This document shows, one piece after another, positions 23,130 through 35,115 of a stretch of DNA of 64,000 nt. The position numbers and the translations under genes were made by a program. Origin of the DNA: Oscheius onirici. Its lineage: Eukaryota; Nematoda; Chromadorea; Rhabditida; Rhabditidae. A model generated the notes under the pieces. That model was not told the origin of the DNA. It searched no databases and was given only the letters and a program-made list of their open reading frames with translations. Positions within the stretch are counted from its first letter, which is position 1. Each line of letters opens with the position of its first letter. The stretch covers positions 8,010,398 to 8,074,397 of the forward strand of contig OW051469.1 in NCBI GenBank assembly GCA_932521025.1, in the 5' to 3' direction.

Positions 23130-24205
23130 CTAACATAAGTCGTCCGATTCGAACTCCCCCTCATTAGCTTCAAAAATGACGCTTTTGAGATCCGAACAAT
23201 GACCGGCATACCAGTTCTGAAAACACGAAATTTCTACGTTCTTATATATAAAATAACTTAATTCGACGAGGAACTGAATGAAGGCAGTTGTCTCATCGAA
23301 GATTCCCGCCACGATAGTCTTGGACAGCATCAGGCGCTCCCATGCGAAGAGACTTTCGTTACCACTGAAGTCGGTAACGCCAACGAATGCTGGAAGAATC
23401 GCGGTCGGGAATGGAGTCCAGCCATCAATCCAGCCATCTATATGAATGTGTGACGGCTGAAAAAACTCGACAAACTGATGCAGCTGATCTGGCAGCTCGA
23501 ACGCGTCCTTGTAGATGCGGAGGCGGAAATCCGTGACCATCTTCTTGGCTGTCATATTGCTCACAATTCTCTTGGCCAAATTGAGCAGCAGATGACTCGT
23601 GAAGAACTGTTCTGCGCCCTCGTAGCAGATCGTCATTTGCGATAGTTTGAACGGAGCGGCCTGTGTCCAAAACTGTTCGAGAGGAATGTGCCGACGCCAA
23701 CGATTCTTCATCCACGGCCTTCCAGCAGCGACTTCTCGATCACGAAACTTCTTTGAGGTGGGGATGGTGATGAATGGGTATTCCGTGATTGTGAGACTGA
23801 TGTACACGATATCCCGATGGCAGTTTCTCGGCTTGGCCACTTGTCTGATCTCGTGTTTCGGGCATTCCTTGATGACGTTGTCAAACATTGTGTGGCACGT
23901 GGACATGAGTTTGATCCATGTAGCAGCAGTCATCTACAAACAATTCATCTCTGGTATTTTCTTCCAATGTAATATGCCAGGGAAGCATAGACAGAGACAG
24001 GGTAAAAGAGGGATATGGAGACAGACCAGAAAAGTTGCATGGTAGTTAATGTTTGGAAAAAAAAGTTTTGAAAAATCTTCCAAACTTTATAAAAAAAACT
24101 TAACAAAAAAAAACAAGTTTTTAGCCTAAACTTTAGGTAATCCTCAGCTGTGAGAAAGAATTCCGGAAAACTTAATGAAACGACAACTATGTGAGATTTT
24201 TTCAT
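23130..24205 (-). CDS. F-box/FTH protein (copy C), splice joins imperfect
   Basis: Paralogue of copies A and B. Exon 1 probably starts at ATG 24205 (MKKSHIVVVSLSFPEFFLTA) and contributes the first half of an F-box. The second half is in the next exon (MTAATWIKLMSTCHTMFDNV), which runs on for about 220 codons. Conserved FTH-like landmarks are FTSHLLLNLAKRIVSNM, DAFELPDQLHQFVEFFQPSH and NESLFAWERLMLSK; copy B has matching segments. The last exon gives NWYAGHCSDLKSVIFEANEG and ends at TAG 23130-23132. Both exon joins are one base out of frame using the visible GT and AG sites. The gene is therefore either slightly damaged, mis-assembled or spliced differently. The role is probably as an SCF adaptor. 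Confidence 0.6.
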
Positions 24206-24214
24206 TGATCCCCT

Positions 24215-24336
24215 GCGCTCTCTGATAAAGCCAGCTGACCCGCATAGTATCTGGTTGGTAATGAGAACGTCATCTCGCAATTTAAAGACGGGGAGAGATC
24301 CGGTTTAGAAAAAACAAGTACAAAGTAATACTAAAG
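24215..24336. promoter_or_regulatory. Conserved upstream block, copy 2 (before F-box gene C)
   Basis: This partner of 21524-21655 begins about 10 bp upstream of the start codon of F-box gene C. GATAA, the CAGCTG E-box and the words CATAGTATCTGG and GGTAATGAGA are shared with copy 1. Conservation here while surrounding non-coding DNA differs suggests either recent duplication of the promoter with the gene or selective constraint. Confidence 0.65.
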
Positions 24337-24407
24337 TAAACGAAAACAATTGAAACTCACAGCCTATCCCTTATTAAGAGTAGCTCATATACGGTAGTTT
24401 TTATTTT

Positions 24408-24475
24408 TTGAAAATCTCTGTCTCTCTGTCCCTCCGTCTCTCTGTCTCTGTCAGTCTCTCCGTATGTTTTTCAGT
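24408..24475. repeat. Degenerate CTGTCTCTCTGTC tract
   Basis: A pyrimidine-rich imperfect repeat (units CTCTGTCTCT, GTCCCTCCGT, CTGTCAGTCT) in the spacer between F-box gene C and the collagen at 24679. It is the complement-orientation version of the GACAGAGA tracts elsewhere. Confidence 0.7.
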
Positions 24476-24678
24476 TCTGTTCCTCACTAGACAAAGTCTC
24501 CATCAGTAGTAAACTTAGCATCCCGACAGCTATCAAGCTCTGGCCGTTTTCACTGCCCCGATCCGGGTTCTACCAAGTCGAGAAACCAGTTAACCGTAGG
24601 CGGCCGAAAGGAGTAGGATAAAAGGAGCGACGAGTAAGCTGCTTGTCCGTCCCACCCCCTACTCCTCTCTAAAAGATA

Positions 24679-25801
24679 ATGGACCCGCTCAAGGAGCGGG
24701 TTGAAAACATGAAACGTGTGGCATTTTTCGCCGTCGTTGTCTCAACAGCCGCCGTCATTGCCTCCATCGTCACTCTGCCCATGCTCTACAGCTATGTCCA
24801 GTCATTCCAGTCCCATTTAATCGTGGAGACCGAATACTGCAAGGTATGCTCTTTTTGAATTTAAAGGACTGTCTTTGTAGACCAGAGCCCGTGACATGTG
24901 GGTCGAGATGCAAGTCCTTCATCGCACAGGCATTCCAAGATCCAAGAGAGAGGCCGGAACCTGGCTTTTCGGTCAGTTTGTGCCCGACAGTGGAACCGGA
25001 GGCGGCGGAGGAGGAGGCTACAACCAGGGTGGCGATGCTTACAATGCTGCTACCGGAGGTGGAGCTCAGGAAGCTGGACCGGCTTGCTGTCCCTGTCAGC
25101 AGGGTGAGTACAACTGACTGAGAGACAGAGAGATTGAAGGACTGAGAGATAGAGAACACATCGACAAGAGCAACGGATCATTTTAGGACCGGCTGGACCC
25201 CCAGGTCCTCCTGGAGACGATGGTCCTCACGGAAACGATGGTCTTCACGGATCTCCCGGAGCTCCTGGCAAGGAAGGACAGGTTCTGTCCTCCGCTATCG
25301 CTCCCTCCGAACCCTGCATCATCTGTCCTCCCGGACCCCAAGGACCCACTGGAATGCAGGGACCGAAAGGACCTCCCGGTCCCAAGGGCAAGTCTGCTGA
25401 TCGTGCTTCTGATGGCAAGCCTGGAGAGCCCGGCATGATCGGACCTCCTGGACCGCCTGGAGGAGTTGGAGAGCCTGGACCTCCTGGACCTGCTGGCCAA
25501 CCTGGTCGTGTTGTTCAAGTCAACGGTCCTGCCGGACCTGCCGGACCCAGAGGCCCCAAGGGACCGCCTGGACCGAAAGGACTGCCCGGAATTGACGGCA
25601 CAACTTATCCTGGAGACCAAGGAAACGTTGGAGATCAGGGTAATCCTGGTCCTCAAGGAAATCCTGGACCTCAAGGCCCGCCTGGTCCTCCTGGACCTCA
25701 GGGTAAGAAATTTGTACCAGACCCTTTAAAAATCACTACTTTTAGGCGAAGAAGGCAGCTGTGAGCATTGCCCGGAGCCCCGCACACCTCCCGGATATTA
25801 A
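24679..25801 (+). CDS. Cuticle collagen
   Basis: Exons are 24679-24843, 24881-25103, 25197-25702 and 25746-25801. The start is [20 protein letters not shown], whose hydrophobic segment continues into [10 protein letters not shown]. The second exon begins [10 protein letters not shown] and carries the subtilisin-type cleavage site PRSKRE. A glycine-rich spacer and the cysteine cluster ACCPCQQ precede the Gly-X-Y domain, which is interrupted at CIICPPG, and the protein ends [13 protein letters not shown]. The N-terminal layout and TPRTPPGY-like tail make it a paralogue of the collagen at 18936-20084. GATAAAAGG about 60 bp upstream may serve as the TATA element. The second intron is a GACAGAG-type tract. 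Intact. Confidence 0.94.
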
Positions 25802-25949
25802 GTCCGATCTTTTACCTAGTTCCGCCCCACAATCTCGCTCGACTAATAATGAAAATCGCTCGCTCAGACAACTTGTTTATTACATTGAGATCATCGGAGA
25901 GTTTTACCGGTTTCTGCTGCAACCCGTCATCGGATCATCAGTTCTCTTC

Positions 25950-27436
25950 CTAGCGGACCCTGTTCATGCGAATGTGCAGATGGGGGCTGGGAGCGCGGCT
26001 TTCGTCCGGCAGATCCGAAACCAGGGTTCTTGTCCTCGACTTGGCTATTCTAAAAAGTGTCCCTCTTCTGGAAAATGGCTCTATCTTACGAGTTGAAGGA
26101 GGTTACCTGCATGTGAGGATATCCGCAGCTGCGTCGCGGAACCGCCTAGACATGAGAGCGTAGAGGATAGGATTGATGGCTGAGGAGATGAAGAGACAGA
26201 GATAACTGAGAGGTTGTAGAAGAATGGACCAGTCAGAGTTGCAGGAGGGAGTGGGAGACCACATCTGAAAAGCTGCTAATGATAGAGTGACAAAGACTTA
26301 CAGCTTCCAGAAGCCGAGCATGATGAGGGAAACTGAGCACGGCAAAAGAGATGACAACTGCAACCAGAAGACGGACAACTTTCCGCCTTCCTTCCAGCTG
26401 ATCCCTCTGCTGTCTTTGCTGCCTGTTGGTCTCTTCCAAAGGAACTTGAAGAAGATTTTCCGGTTGGTAGAGAACAACTCGTCCATTCCCCATGTGCCAC
26501 GATGCTCCTCCAGTACTTCCCATCGAATCTGAAGCCAATTTCTGATCAGTTTTAACTTGAAGTACCACTGGATTGCCGATTAATGGCACGAACACTCGAC
26601 CCTCCAGTCGTCCAAAGCAGAAACCCGATACGGAAATAGATGAAGCCGAGACAGATGAGCGGTAAGACGTACCAAATTACGAAGGATGCCGTCACCAACC
26701 ATTTTAGGCTGAAAAAAAGAGAATGAAACTCAAAAGAGTTCCTACTCGTCAGCTCGACCGCAAGCTTTCTGGTTCCCAAAGATGAAGAGCTTCGTCTTGA
26801 AAAAGTATACTATGTTGCTGAGGAATCCAACTGTCCAGACGCCCAGTGTTGCCATTGAACGGTGTCCCTGAGTCAGCCACTTGAAAGCCTTCAGGGGATG
26901 CAGGACAGCTAAACTTGTTTTGATAACTTTTCTTGCGGACAACCAACCTATATATTTTTCGACAGAGACACAGACCAAAATTCCGATAGAGGTGCTCGGG
27001 ACCATGTGTAGCATCATGACGTACATCTTGCACATGAGATCACCTGAAAGTAATCAGTCCCTCCATATCTTTTTCTCACTCACCCAGAGGCCAGTTTCCA
27101 TTCTCAAATCCAAAAATGTGAATCATGTTCTGTAGAATACAAAATATGGCAACGAGAAGATCCGCAGCTGCCAGATTCGCCAAAAAGTAGTTCGTGGCCG
27201 TTCTCATCATCGGATGCATCAGGATTACCAGGAGAGTGAACAAGTTTCCTACAATATTTTTTAGTTTGTACGGCTTTGAGAGTGAGAGTCTTACCCAGTA
27301 AACAGACAGCAAAAACGAAGAGATAGAGAAGCATGGTAGGATACCGTATCCAGGGCTGATCCAGCAGTGAGGCGGCATCACCACAGAGGTCGATCCAGTC
27401 TTCTTCAACCACGTCACTGACGTTTGTTGGGTACAT
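25950..27436 (-). CDS. Class A G-protein-coupled receptor, neuropeptide type
   Basis: A seven-helix plasma-membrane receptor. Start is [14 protein letters not shown] at 27436, with an N-glycosylation site (NVS). TM1 and TM2 contain [13 protein letters not shown] and [17 protein letters not shown]. The TM3 disulphide cysteine is in [10 protein letters not shown], and the DRY equivalent reads EKY in [15 protein letters not shown], assembled across a 43 bp intron. TM4-5 segments and CGRADE follow. The third loop is long and glutamine-rich ([18 protein letters not shown]), then TM6 has [12 protein letters not shown] and TM7 the signature [17 protein letters not shown] final exon ends MNRVR at 25950-25952. 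It resembles invertebrate neuropeptide receptors, but the ligand cannot be inferred. It appears intact and is convergent with the collagen at 24679. Confidence 0.85.
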
Positions 27437-29734
27437 TAGAACAAGAGGAGACGGACAGTCTAAAATACATGTGTGTAACCTTGATCGGGAGAAGAGTTGT
27501 GGAGAGTACAAATGGTACCCAAAAAAAATCGTTTCAAACCAAGTTGGGCCTGAAGTTGTCTACTTTAATGTAAGTTCACAAAAGGCTTTTTATTCAGGCA
27601 GACCCAAAGATTACAATCCAATAGTTTTCACCTGTGCGCAATTCAAAAAAATTGTTCTTTCCGATCTACTTAACAATTATACAGAACACCGGTTAATATA
27701 AACTTCAGAGGGAGCCAAAAAAGAGGTATATGACAAGATTCATACTGTATTTAGTCTCGAGGAAATTGGAATGAGTTGCTGAACAAAAACCATCGGAAAG
27801 ACTGTTATGATGACGGAAATTGGATACTTGCACAGATTCGAACAAAAATTCACAGACTAATGATTACTGTTCTGAAACTAACTTTGCAGAACATACTCTT
27901 ACAGCGAAAAAGTCCTAATGACTAGTTTCTGTCCTATTCTCCGAGTGCAAGGCCCAAGTTTGAGTAAATGTTCTGAAAAGTTATGGTCATTAAATAGCTC
28001 TACAAAATTTAAATGGTCGAAAATCTCTGAAAGAAGGGGGGGGGGAAGAATATTTACAGTACCTTTCTGAACAAAACAAGTCCAGTATGATTTCACGTAA
28101 ACAAACAAAAGCCTCACGTTACCAATTCATTCTCTTTCTGCCGGTTATCGTCTGGCGCCCTTGTGACACCCGATGGGTAAACCGACACCGTCGCAGTCAG
28201 ACAGACAAGAGGGGAAGATCAAGCAGCAGAACAATAGAACCGGCACGAAAGATACGGGGCGGAAGACAGTACAAGCTACTTATCGTTTTAAAATAATCCG
28301 AAGGCTGAGAGAGAGTGGAAAGAAGTACAAATAGAAACAAATGAGCCGAGACGACCTTCGCTGGTCACAAAACTGGTCAAGAACGTTTTAAAGAGAGAAA
28401 GCAGTATGGAGCATTTCGTGCACGTTTGCTAAATATTATCTGTTAGTTGAGCCATAAAAGTTTATTGGCCCTCTTCTTCTTGGACAGTCGGGAGCAGCTG
28501 CAAAAAGGGCAAAAGCAAAGTTTGAATTTGATAGGCTCGTACTGAAAATCCTTGTGTGATAAGTAAGACCTTTAGATATCTCGTTGCGAGACCCGATGCA
28601 ACAAATGCTCTTGACACTCAGCTAAAAACACGCAACTAAATTTCGAACTTGACCAAAAAATTGAATCTGTCTATGTAACATTATCAAGTGTTTCTACGCT
28701 ATGTTTGGGACAAGGGGTCTCGCAAATTGTGAAGATACAAAACTTCGAACAATCAGTAGCTTGGATACTTTGGCATCGTTCAATATCTCTGAAAAGATTG
28801 TCAGCATCAAAGTGTGTTCTGCATGTAAATTGCATCTTCTGATGTAAACGGTGGAACTGAAGGAAAAAATGTTCATCTTTTGCCGTTCAATTGAATCTAG
28901 GACGAATTTTTTCAAAATGGTCTTTTAAATTCAGAGAAAGTAGAGTATCCCAGGCAGCATTCGAGTTTCGAAGTCTGTAGAGAGACTGTCGCGGTTTCCA
29001 AAAAGTCTCTCGATTCCCGATTTCGCTTAGGCTAGAATAGGCTGCGGAAGGTTATACTATAAAAGAATCTGCAGCTGTTAGTCAGGAAAAGTGTCGGAAC
29101 AATACTGCTTTATATATGAGGATGGCCTAATCGACAAACGGGGTGAGTCATAAGACTCTGAACATCGCGGGCGTATCCAAAAAAAGCCTGACGTTTCCAA
29201 TCAAGGTTGTACGGTAGGTCAAGAGGGCAGAGAGGGGAGAATGAAGTTGGAATTGGATATGAGATGGAGAGCACAGAAGAGGAGGAAATTGTGCACACAC
29301 AGGCAAACACAAGGGGACCCAATATCCGTCCTGCTGAGAAACCCGAGCACGGCAAAAATTGCTCTGTGACTCTGGCAAATGGGTCCAAAGGGGACGAGCA
29401 AATATGGGGGTAACCTTTTTTGTCGAGGGTGTTCAGAAATTAGAGAGGGTGAGACTCCAATGGACCCTAGTGGGGGCTACAATGAACTTCTTTGTTCAGT
29501 CTGCCATTCAAGGTTCAGAACCTTTTAAATTACAAAGCTGACGGCATTCCGGAGGGAAAAGATCACTGCGCAGGAGAGTAATAAGATTTGGTGGATTTCG
29601 ACAGATGAAACGTGATATTCTTATATCGGAAACGCGCATAAACAGCTAATTACTCCGCCTGTTTGTCACTCTCAAATTTGTGTTTTCAGAGGTGCTAAAT
29701 TGTATGTTTTTCCGCTTGTATTTTGTCCCCGATG

Positions 29735-29800
29735 AGACAGATTGAGAGGCAGAGAGACTCAGAGACTGTGAGACTGAGGGACAGAGAGGCAGACTGAAAG
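29735..29800. repeat. Degenerate GACAGAGA tract
   Basis: A run of units such as GAGACAGATT, GAGGCAGAGA, GACTCAGAGACTG and GGGACAGAGAGGC in intergenic DNA. It is one of the longest examples of this motif in the window. Confidence 0.7.
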
Positions 29801-30791
29801 TGAAACAGGTCATTCTGTTCATTCTGATAACTGATTTCGTGATGTGAAGTAAGATCTGGGAAAATGTCTGCAGGAGAGATCATCCAGAGCAAAATGGAGC
29901 CTTTTCTTTCGGATCGTGAGAAGCTCCCTACACAATTTAGAGAGCAAGCTGCACACGGAATACCTAACTTCCAAAAGGAGGAAGTTGCCAAACCTTTTCG
30001 GAAACCTCGAGGAGGTTCTATTTGCTCCTGATTCATAATCTCTTCTAGTCATCACATGGCCCGAGTTTCGAGACACTCGAAACTGAGAAATAGCACCAAT
30101 TTGGGAGTGGTTTTTCCAAAATGCTAATCAGACCAATTTATGGGCTGCACAGGGAGATACGAAAACTAACAAAAGTTGTCTTGGGAGTCGCTGATATCAA
30201 ATGGAGTACAGATTGGCTGTAATTTGGCACCCTTTGCCTCAATATAATTGCAGGCCAAAAGTGCAGACGGAGCACCGGAACAGGGTCATAAAAGAATCAC
30301 ATTTCTTTGAGTGTGAGGGAACATCCCTCTCTGCGTAATGAATGTTTGTTTTGCCTACGGAAATAATGAGTATAAGAGAAAGAGAGGAGAGCTCTTTGAT
30401 TCCTCCAAGGCACTAGATTGTTTTCCAGCAGGAGATAAAAACTAGGGAAAATGCACGGAGAGAAAGGTGGCGACGACACAGAGAGTTGTTGAATTATCGG
30501 CATGGTTCTTTATCAGCTAGATAAAAAGGCTAAAACGTGACCGGGAAGACCCTCTTGAATATCCAGTGCGGAAAAATACCTGAAATTCAAAGAAAGAGCG
30601 AAAAATCGAGGCAAAACTACATTATAGATGTCTGTCAGTGACTGTCAGTAATTTGGAGCGCAAGAGAGAACTATCAGTCTTCCCCAAACGGCACTCCGGG
30701 TCTCCAAGAACTATACCAAACACCGCTATGGATTCAAGGAGGTGCCTAGAGAACCAGGGAAAACCGAGCGTGACGCCTTCTTTCGAAGGCT

Positions 30792-30818
30792 GTCAGTCGT
30801 GGCGGATTCACGACTGAC
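30792..30818. other. Perfect 10 bp inverted repeat with 7-base loop
   Basis: GTCAGTCGTG (30792-30801) pairs perfectly with CACGACTGAC (30809-30818) around GCGGATT. It lies in intergenic DNA 3' of the UGT gene. There is no T-run after it that would suggest a terminator, and its role is unknown. Confidence 0.5.
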
Positions 30819-31152
30819 TGTCACATTGCCGTCTCTTTTTTATCAAAAGAACGCAATAGTCTGTGGCGCTACTGTTCGCTCTGTCAACTGTGAGTGTCCA
30901 TTTCGTCGGAAAGAAAGTAGAAACACCTGACCTGTTGAAGAGAAGTTCCTGACGACCATTGGGCAAGGCGACGCTGACGAAACTGACTTGGGAGGTGACT
31001 CGTCTAATGACTTTGACTCGTCTTGACAAGTCAGGAAAAAGTACTAAACTTTTAGAGTCGGAACGCGCGCTTTTGGAAATTTTGAAAGACACTTGACAAA
31101 TGAGTCATTTCTGTGATCAAACTTTGTTTTGTTTAGCCACGCAAAAAAAAGT

Positions 31153-34076
31153 TTATTGAAGCTTCTCCTTCTTGGAGAAGAGTGACAGAACCCGTCTTGC
31201 AATGAATTTGAGCATCGATATAACAACGAACAGGCCAACAATAAGCACCAACAAGACTGAACCGATAATGTCTAGGCAATGATACTGTATGAAGCTGAGT
31301 TTTTGAGAGGCGGGCACCAGGTTATCCAGAGTCTTGAAATCAGCCACAAATTCTGTCCACTTGACCAAGAGCATTTCAGCGGGAATTGGCTGGCTATTGA
31401 CCATGGCGCTGAGTCTCTTCACATTCTGGGTGTATCTGAAACTTTGGGTACTGTAGTTTTTTAAACGGCTTACTTTTGGTCATGAAGAACATTGTAAAGA
31501 GCGTGGTGGATAGCCTCTTCCGTGAAATTCGCCTTTGACAGAATCTGGGCAAAGCCGTGCTTTTCTGCAGTCTTCGAGTTTTTGAACTGGTCGCCGAAGA
31601 GTCCGAGCATGATCAGCGGGACTCCTGCTCCGATTGCTTCCTGAAAGCTTTACTGTATTCAGGAAAGTCTCTTTTCTGTCACTTACTTGCAAGCTGTTGT
31701 ATCCTCCATGTGTGAAGAAGGCTTTCGTGTTCTTGTGCTGCAACAGATCCGTCTGCGGCAACCATTTGAAGAAGTGGACATTGGAAGGAAGAGGTCCGTA
31801 CTCTCCATCGTGTCTCACAACAAATTGATAGTCAGGGAACCTCTTAAAAGCTCCAACGACAGACTTCTTCCAACTCTTAGGAGCCAATTGGAACTGGGCG
31901 ACTGATCCGAAAGAGAACAGGACGAGTCCTTTTCCTTTGTTTGCAATTTCTTCAAACTCTTTCGGCAACGGCTTGGCATCCTTCAGCTTGGCGCCAATTC
32001 CTCCAATGTTGATGACTTTGGCCGGAATAGGACGGGGCAGTCCGTACAGTTCGTTGTTGTTGATCATAGCCAAGGGGCATTTCTTCGCCAGATCGGTCAG
32101 ATGAGGGAAGTTGGGATCGACGAACTCACGGAAATATTCCGTCTCCTTGTTTGGAATCAGCCTGAAAAGTTTGATGGTCTCTCTGTCCCTCTACTTACTT
32201 CGGATAGAACATCTGAATCATCAGATGTGTCTTCAGACTCTTGGCTCGTTCCCAGAAGTCCATGGTGTCATGAAGGTTTGAGGCAATCGCTAAACAGACC
32301 AAGTTTCTGATTATTGAAGCTAACGCACGTGAAATAAAGCTGGGAATGATTGGAGCTCCGACGGCTGTGGACATGTACTCCTTCATCGGTCCACTCTCCA
32401 GCCAAATCCAGCTGGGAATCTTGGCCAAATGAATCAGTCCAATTGGACAACTGTGATAGGAGTTTGCGAAAGCAATGTCGAACTTGGACTCTTCCATCCA
32501 GCGGAGGAATTCCTTGTTTTGCACGGTATCTGAATTGTAGAGTGAAGAAATAAATGTAGAGGGAGATACTTTTACAAGTCGTTGACAGAATGTTCATAAA
32601 TTGCATGAAGAACTTCTTGTTCTTCGGGTCGTCTTCTGGCAGAGGCTGAAGAGAAGAATGTTACTGACTATTCGAGTTACATACCTCATACATGTAGTCA
32701 GCCCATTCCTCATTGATTTCCTCCATTGTCTGGCCAATGTTAGCATCGACTTTCTTCACTGAAATGACACATTGTTAGCGTAAAACAAACGCTGATACTC
32801 TATTTTCTAGAGTCTACCCGTCTTGATCCACATCGCCTTTCTACATCATCTAAAGTTCCAGCCTCTTGATCTTATGTCATTGGTACAGATATTCCCGGGA
32901 TCATACTAGCCACTTTCCCGGCTCTCTGAACATATCCTGGTCGCTCAAGAATCTTTTTGTCATTTTATACAAAACGAACAGGATTCTGTCTGATCAGAGA
33001 ACAACAGTTTAATTTGATCTTTCGCACAAGACAATCTAGCGCATCTAGTCTGTCTATTGTTGTGATTTTTTTACCTACACAAAGCACAAGTATCAAAGTT
33101 TACATCGCTATCTAAAACTACACCTTTTCAGAAAGTCCGCGAAACAAACGATATCCTGATATTGTGGCTATTTGACAAGATGAGACGCAAATAAGTTTTA
33201 TAAAAGGCTTGGTCTCAGTATTTTTGTAATCTAACTTTCTGCTGACCTTTAATATTGCTCGGCATCTTCAGCACAGAGATATCCCTGTCTCTGTAGGAGG
33301 CAATAAAGACGACCGTGACATCATGACCAGCATCTGCTAGTGTTGAAGCGACCCGGTAGTTGAAGAGCACCTGAAAAAGTAGTACCTGATCTCAGTCCGT
33401 CTTGAACTTTTTCCTCCAAGAGAGGAGCACCTGCAGACTACTTTTTTGCACCTGCTCAATAAGAGTTTCGCCTTCTTTTTTTCTATCTCTCGCCTCGACT
33501 CTCCCTATTTTTCTCCAAATTGTACCACTGGACACGCAAGGAGCCCGAGACCACCAATTAGCCAGTTGTCTCACTAATTAACACAGCTTTCCAATATTTT
33601 GACTTTTTCTTCTTGGCCGAGTTTCAAAATTGTTTGGAGTAGAGATGTCATTAATCAACATCAGACTGTCTGTTTACACGCTTTTGAAAGTGGCGCGAAA
33701 GATGAGAACTGGCTGTAAATCCATCAGGCTCAAACTTGAATCAACATCTGGTGTTTTCGCGCCTAACCATCTGCAAATAGTCCTTCGATTTTCTTCCTAT
33801 TTTCATCCTATCTTTTACATGAGAGTCTGTAAAGACAAAGAGATAGATGGACAGAGGAAATGAAAGACTGAGGGACACAGGGAAAGAGGGGCAGAGGCAC
33901 TGAGGACCCGATAGAGCGAGGGACAGATAGACAGAGTTGCAGATAGTTCATTCCTCTGAGTTTTCAAGTCCTTGATGGTTTTCCTTACCCACCTGACTAT
34001 TGGATACGTCCGCTGATAGAATGGCTATTTTGTAGGCAGTTGTACTGAATACAGAGAGTAGAAGAAGCAGCAACAT
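31153..34076 (-). CDS. UDP-glucuronosyltransferase
   Basis: An ER-membrane enzyme that transfers a sugar from a UDP-sugar to small hydrophobic molecules, as in xenobiotic clearance. The N-terminal signal peptide is MLLLLLLSVFSTTAYK, followed by the first mature-domain strand IAILSADVSNSQ and HDVTVVFIAS. The C-terminal UGT signature is assembled across an intron: FFKWLPQTDLLQHKNTKAFF, THGGYNSLQEAIGAGVPLI and LGLFGDQFKNSKTAEKHG. A transmembrane helix near the end (GSVLLVLIVGLFVVISMLKF) precedes a basic cytosolic tail ending KKEKLQ. The protein is about 520 residues in some ten exons, the family norm. TAA is at 31153-31155; the ATG at 34076 is preceded by a splice-acceptor-like context. Large introns (up to about 450-650 bp) occur near the 5' end. 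Intact by my splicing. Confidence 0.92.
33835..33950. repeat. Degenerate GACAGAGA tract in a UGT intron
   Basis: A long purine tract built from units such as GATGGACAGAGG, GAGGGACACAGG, GAGGGGCAGAGG and GATAGACAGAG, in a 5' intron of the UGT gene. On the coding strand of that gene it is pyrimidine-rich. Confidence 0.7.
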
Positions 34077-35115
34077 CTACAAAAAGTAGAATAGCAAGTT
34101 CGAGAGGAACAAAAGTACAGGTCTAGAGTGATCTTATCGTTCCTTTATATACTGGGGGCCGTCAATAGACATAACACGATAAGACCCTTTCGAAAAACGA
34201 GATGGGGTCAGTGCGTGAAGATCAGAAACTTTTCCGTGGACGGTACTCACAAAAGTCGACGAAAGTCATAGATCAGCAGCTGGTTGATGTCATCGTTTCG
34301 TGAGAAGCGAGACTTTTGGGCAGTGGGATTTTCGAAACAGTCCGGCAGTGTCTTATTGGAAACCATTGATTAGACAACAGGACAGAGAACAGTGTGATTA
34401 GCGATTTAGAGGTTGGATATTCCAAGCGTTTAAGATTGAGGAATTGTCAAAAAGTTGTATTGAGAAAGGCTATTGAGACAAAAACACTACAAACAGACTG
34501 AATCAGGCTACAAAACATGCACTTCTTCTCGTATATTTCATTTTTGTGAACATTTAGAAGCACAAAACATGTATCCGATCGAACACAAAACATGTATCCG
34601 ATATCCGATCGAAAATTATTTTTTGGATATCCGGTATCCGATATCCGGTTGAAAAAATATTATCCAAACACGCCGGGGGACAACTGCTAACTTTGAGGAA
34701 ATGCAGTTCAAATGAGCGCGCCATAATTGGAGACTGACAGTAACGAGATTTTGTGGCAACTTGAACGCATTTCTAACCAGAAATTCCTTGATTTCTCCCT
34801 CGACTTTTCGTTGTTTTCTTCACATTTTCTGATGTTTTTGTCAAAAAGTAACCAGTAATGTGAAAAATACATGGTGGCTTTCCAGATGTATTTACCACTC
34901 CTTTTTAGAGAGCTTCTTGCTTCAACGTTTTTCTTTAACTTACTCGGTAAAGTTCGAGAGTAAACGAATAAAAATGGTAGAATAATGATGCCACAGCTTT
35001 GCTTTACTTGCAATTTAAGCTACTGCGATAGTTGCTGCAATTGTCTGTCCATTTTAGACATCATTCCTTTCATATCCTCTTTTCTGCCGAAATTCCTTGA
35101 TTTTTTGCTTTTCAG
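34077..35115. other. Divergent spacer between UGT and RBFOX-like gene
   Basis: About 1 kb separates two divergent genes and should hold both promoters. It contains a TATCCG-based repeat (34565-34650). No gene is supported; an ORF at 34708-35013 is AT-rich and unassigned. A possible TATA-like TTATATACTGG lies about 65 bp upstream of the UGT start. Confidence 0.5.
34565..34650. repeat. TATCCG-rich repeat with palindromic units
   Basis: The words CACAAAACATGTATCCGATC and CACAAAACATGTATCCGATA occur in tandem, followed by GATATCCGGTATCCGATATC-type sequence. The hexamer TATCCG recurs at least six times and the combination GGATATCC is self-complementary, so strands could fold. Confidence 0.65.

Larger units (their letters stand above)
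27437..31152. other. 3.7 kb without an intact gene; possible F-box relics
   Basis: No complete gene is supported. On the minus strand around 27920-28050 a fragment reads like an F-box start (PPLLSEIFDHLNFVELFN) but lies beside a run of G and lacks continuation. Another at 28694-28915 (LTIFSEILNDAKVSKLLIV) resembles an FTH-domain fragment. These could be remains of further F-box/FTH genes; confidence is low. The rest holds GACAGAG tracts and a hairpin at 30792-30818. The UGT 3' flank is at the right end. Confidence 0.4.

Noticed and set aside
29110-29413. Overlapping ORFs on both strands
   Set aside because: Open because of purine/pyrimidine asymmetry; no protein features.
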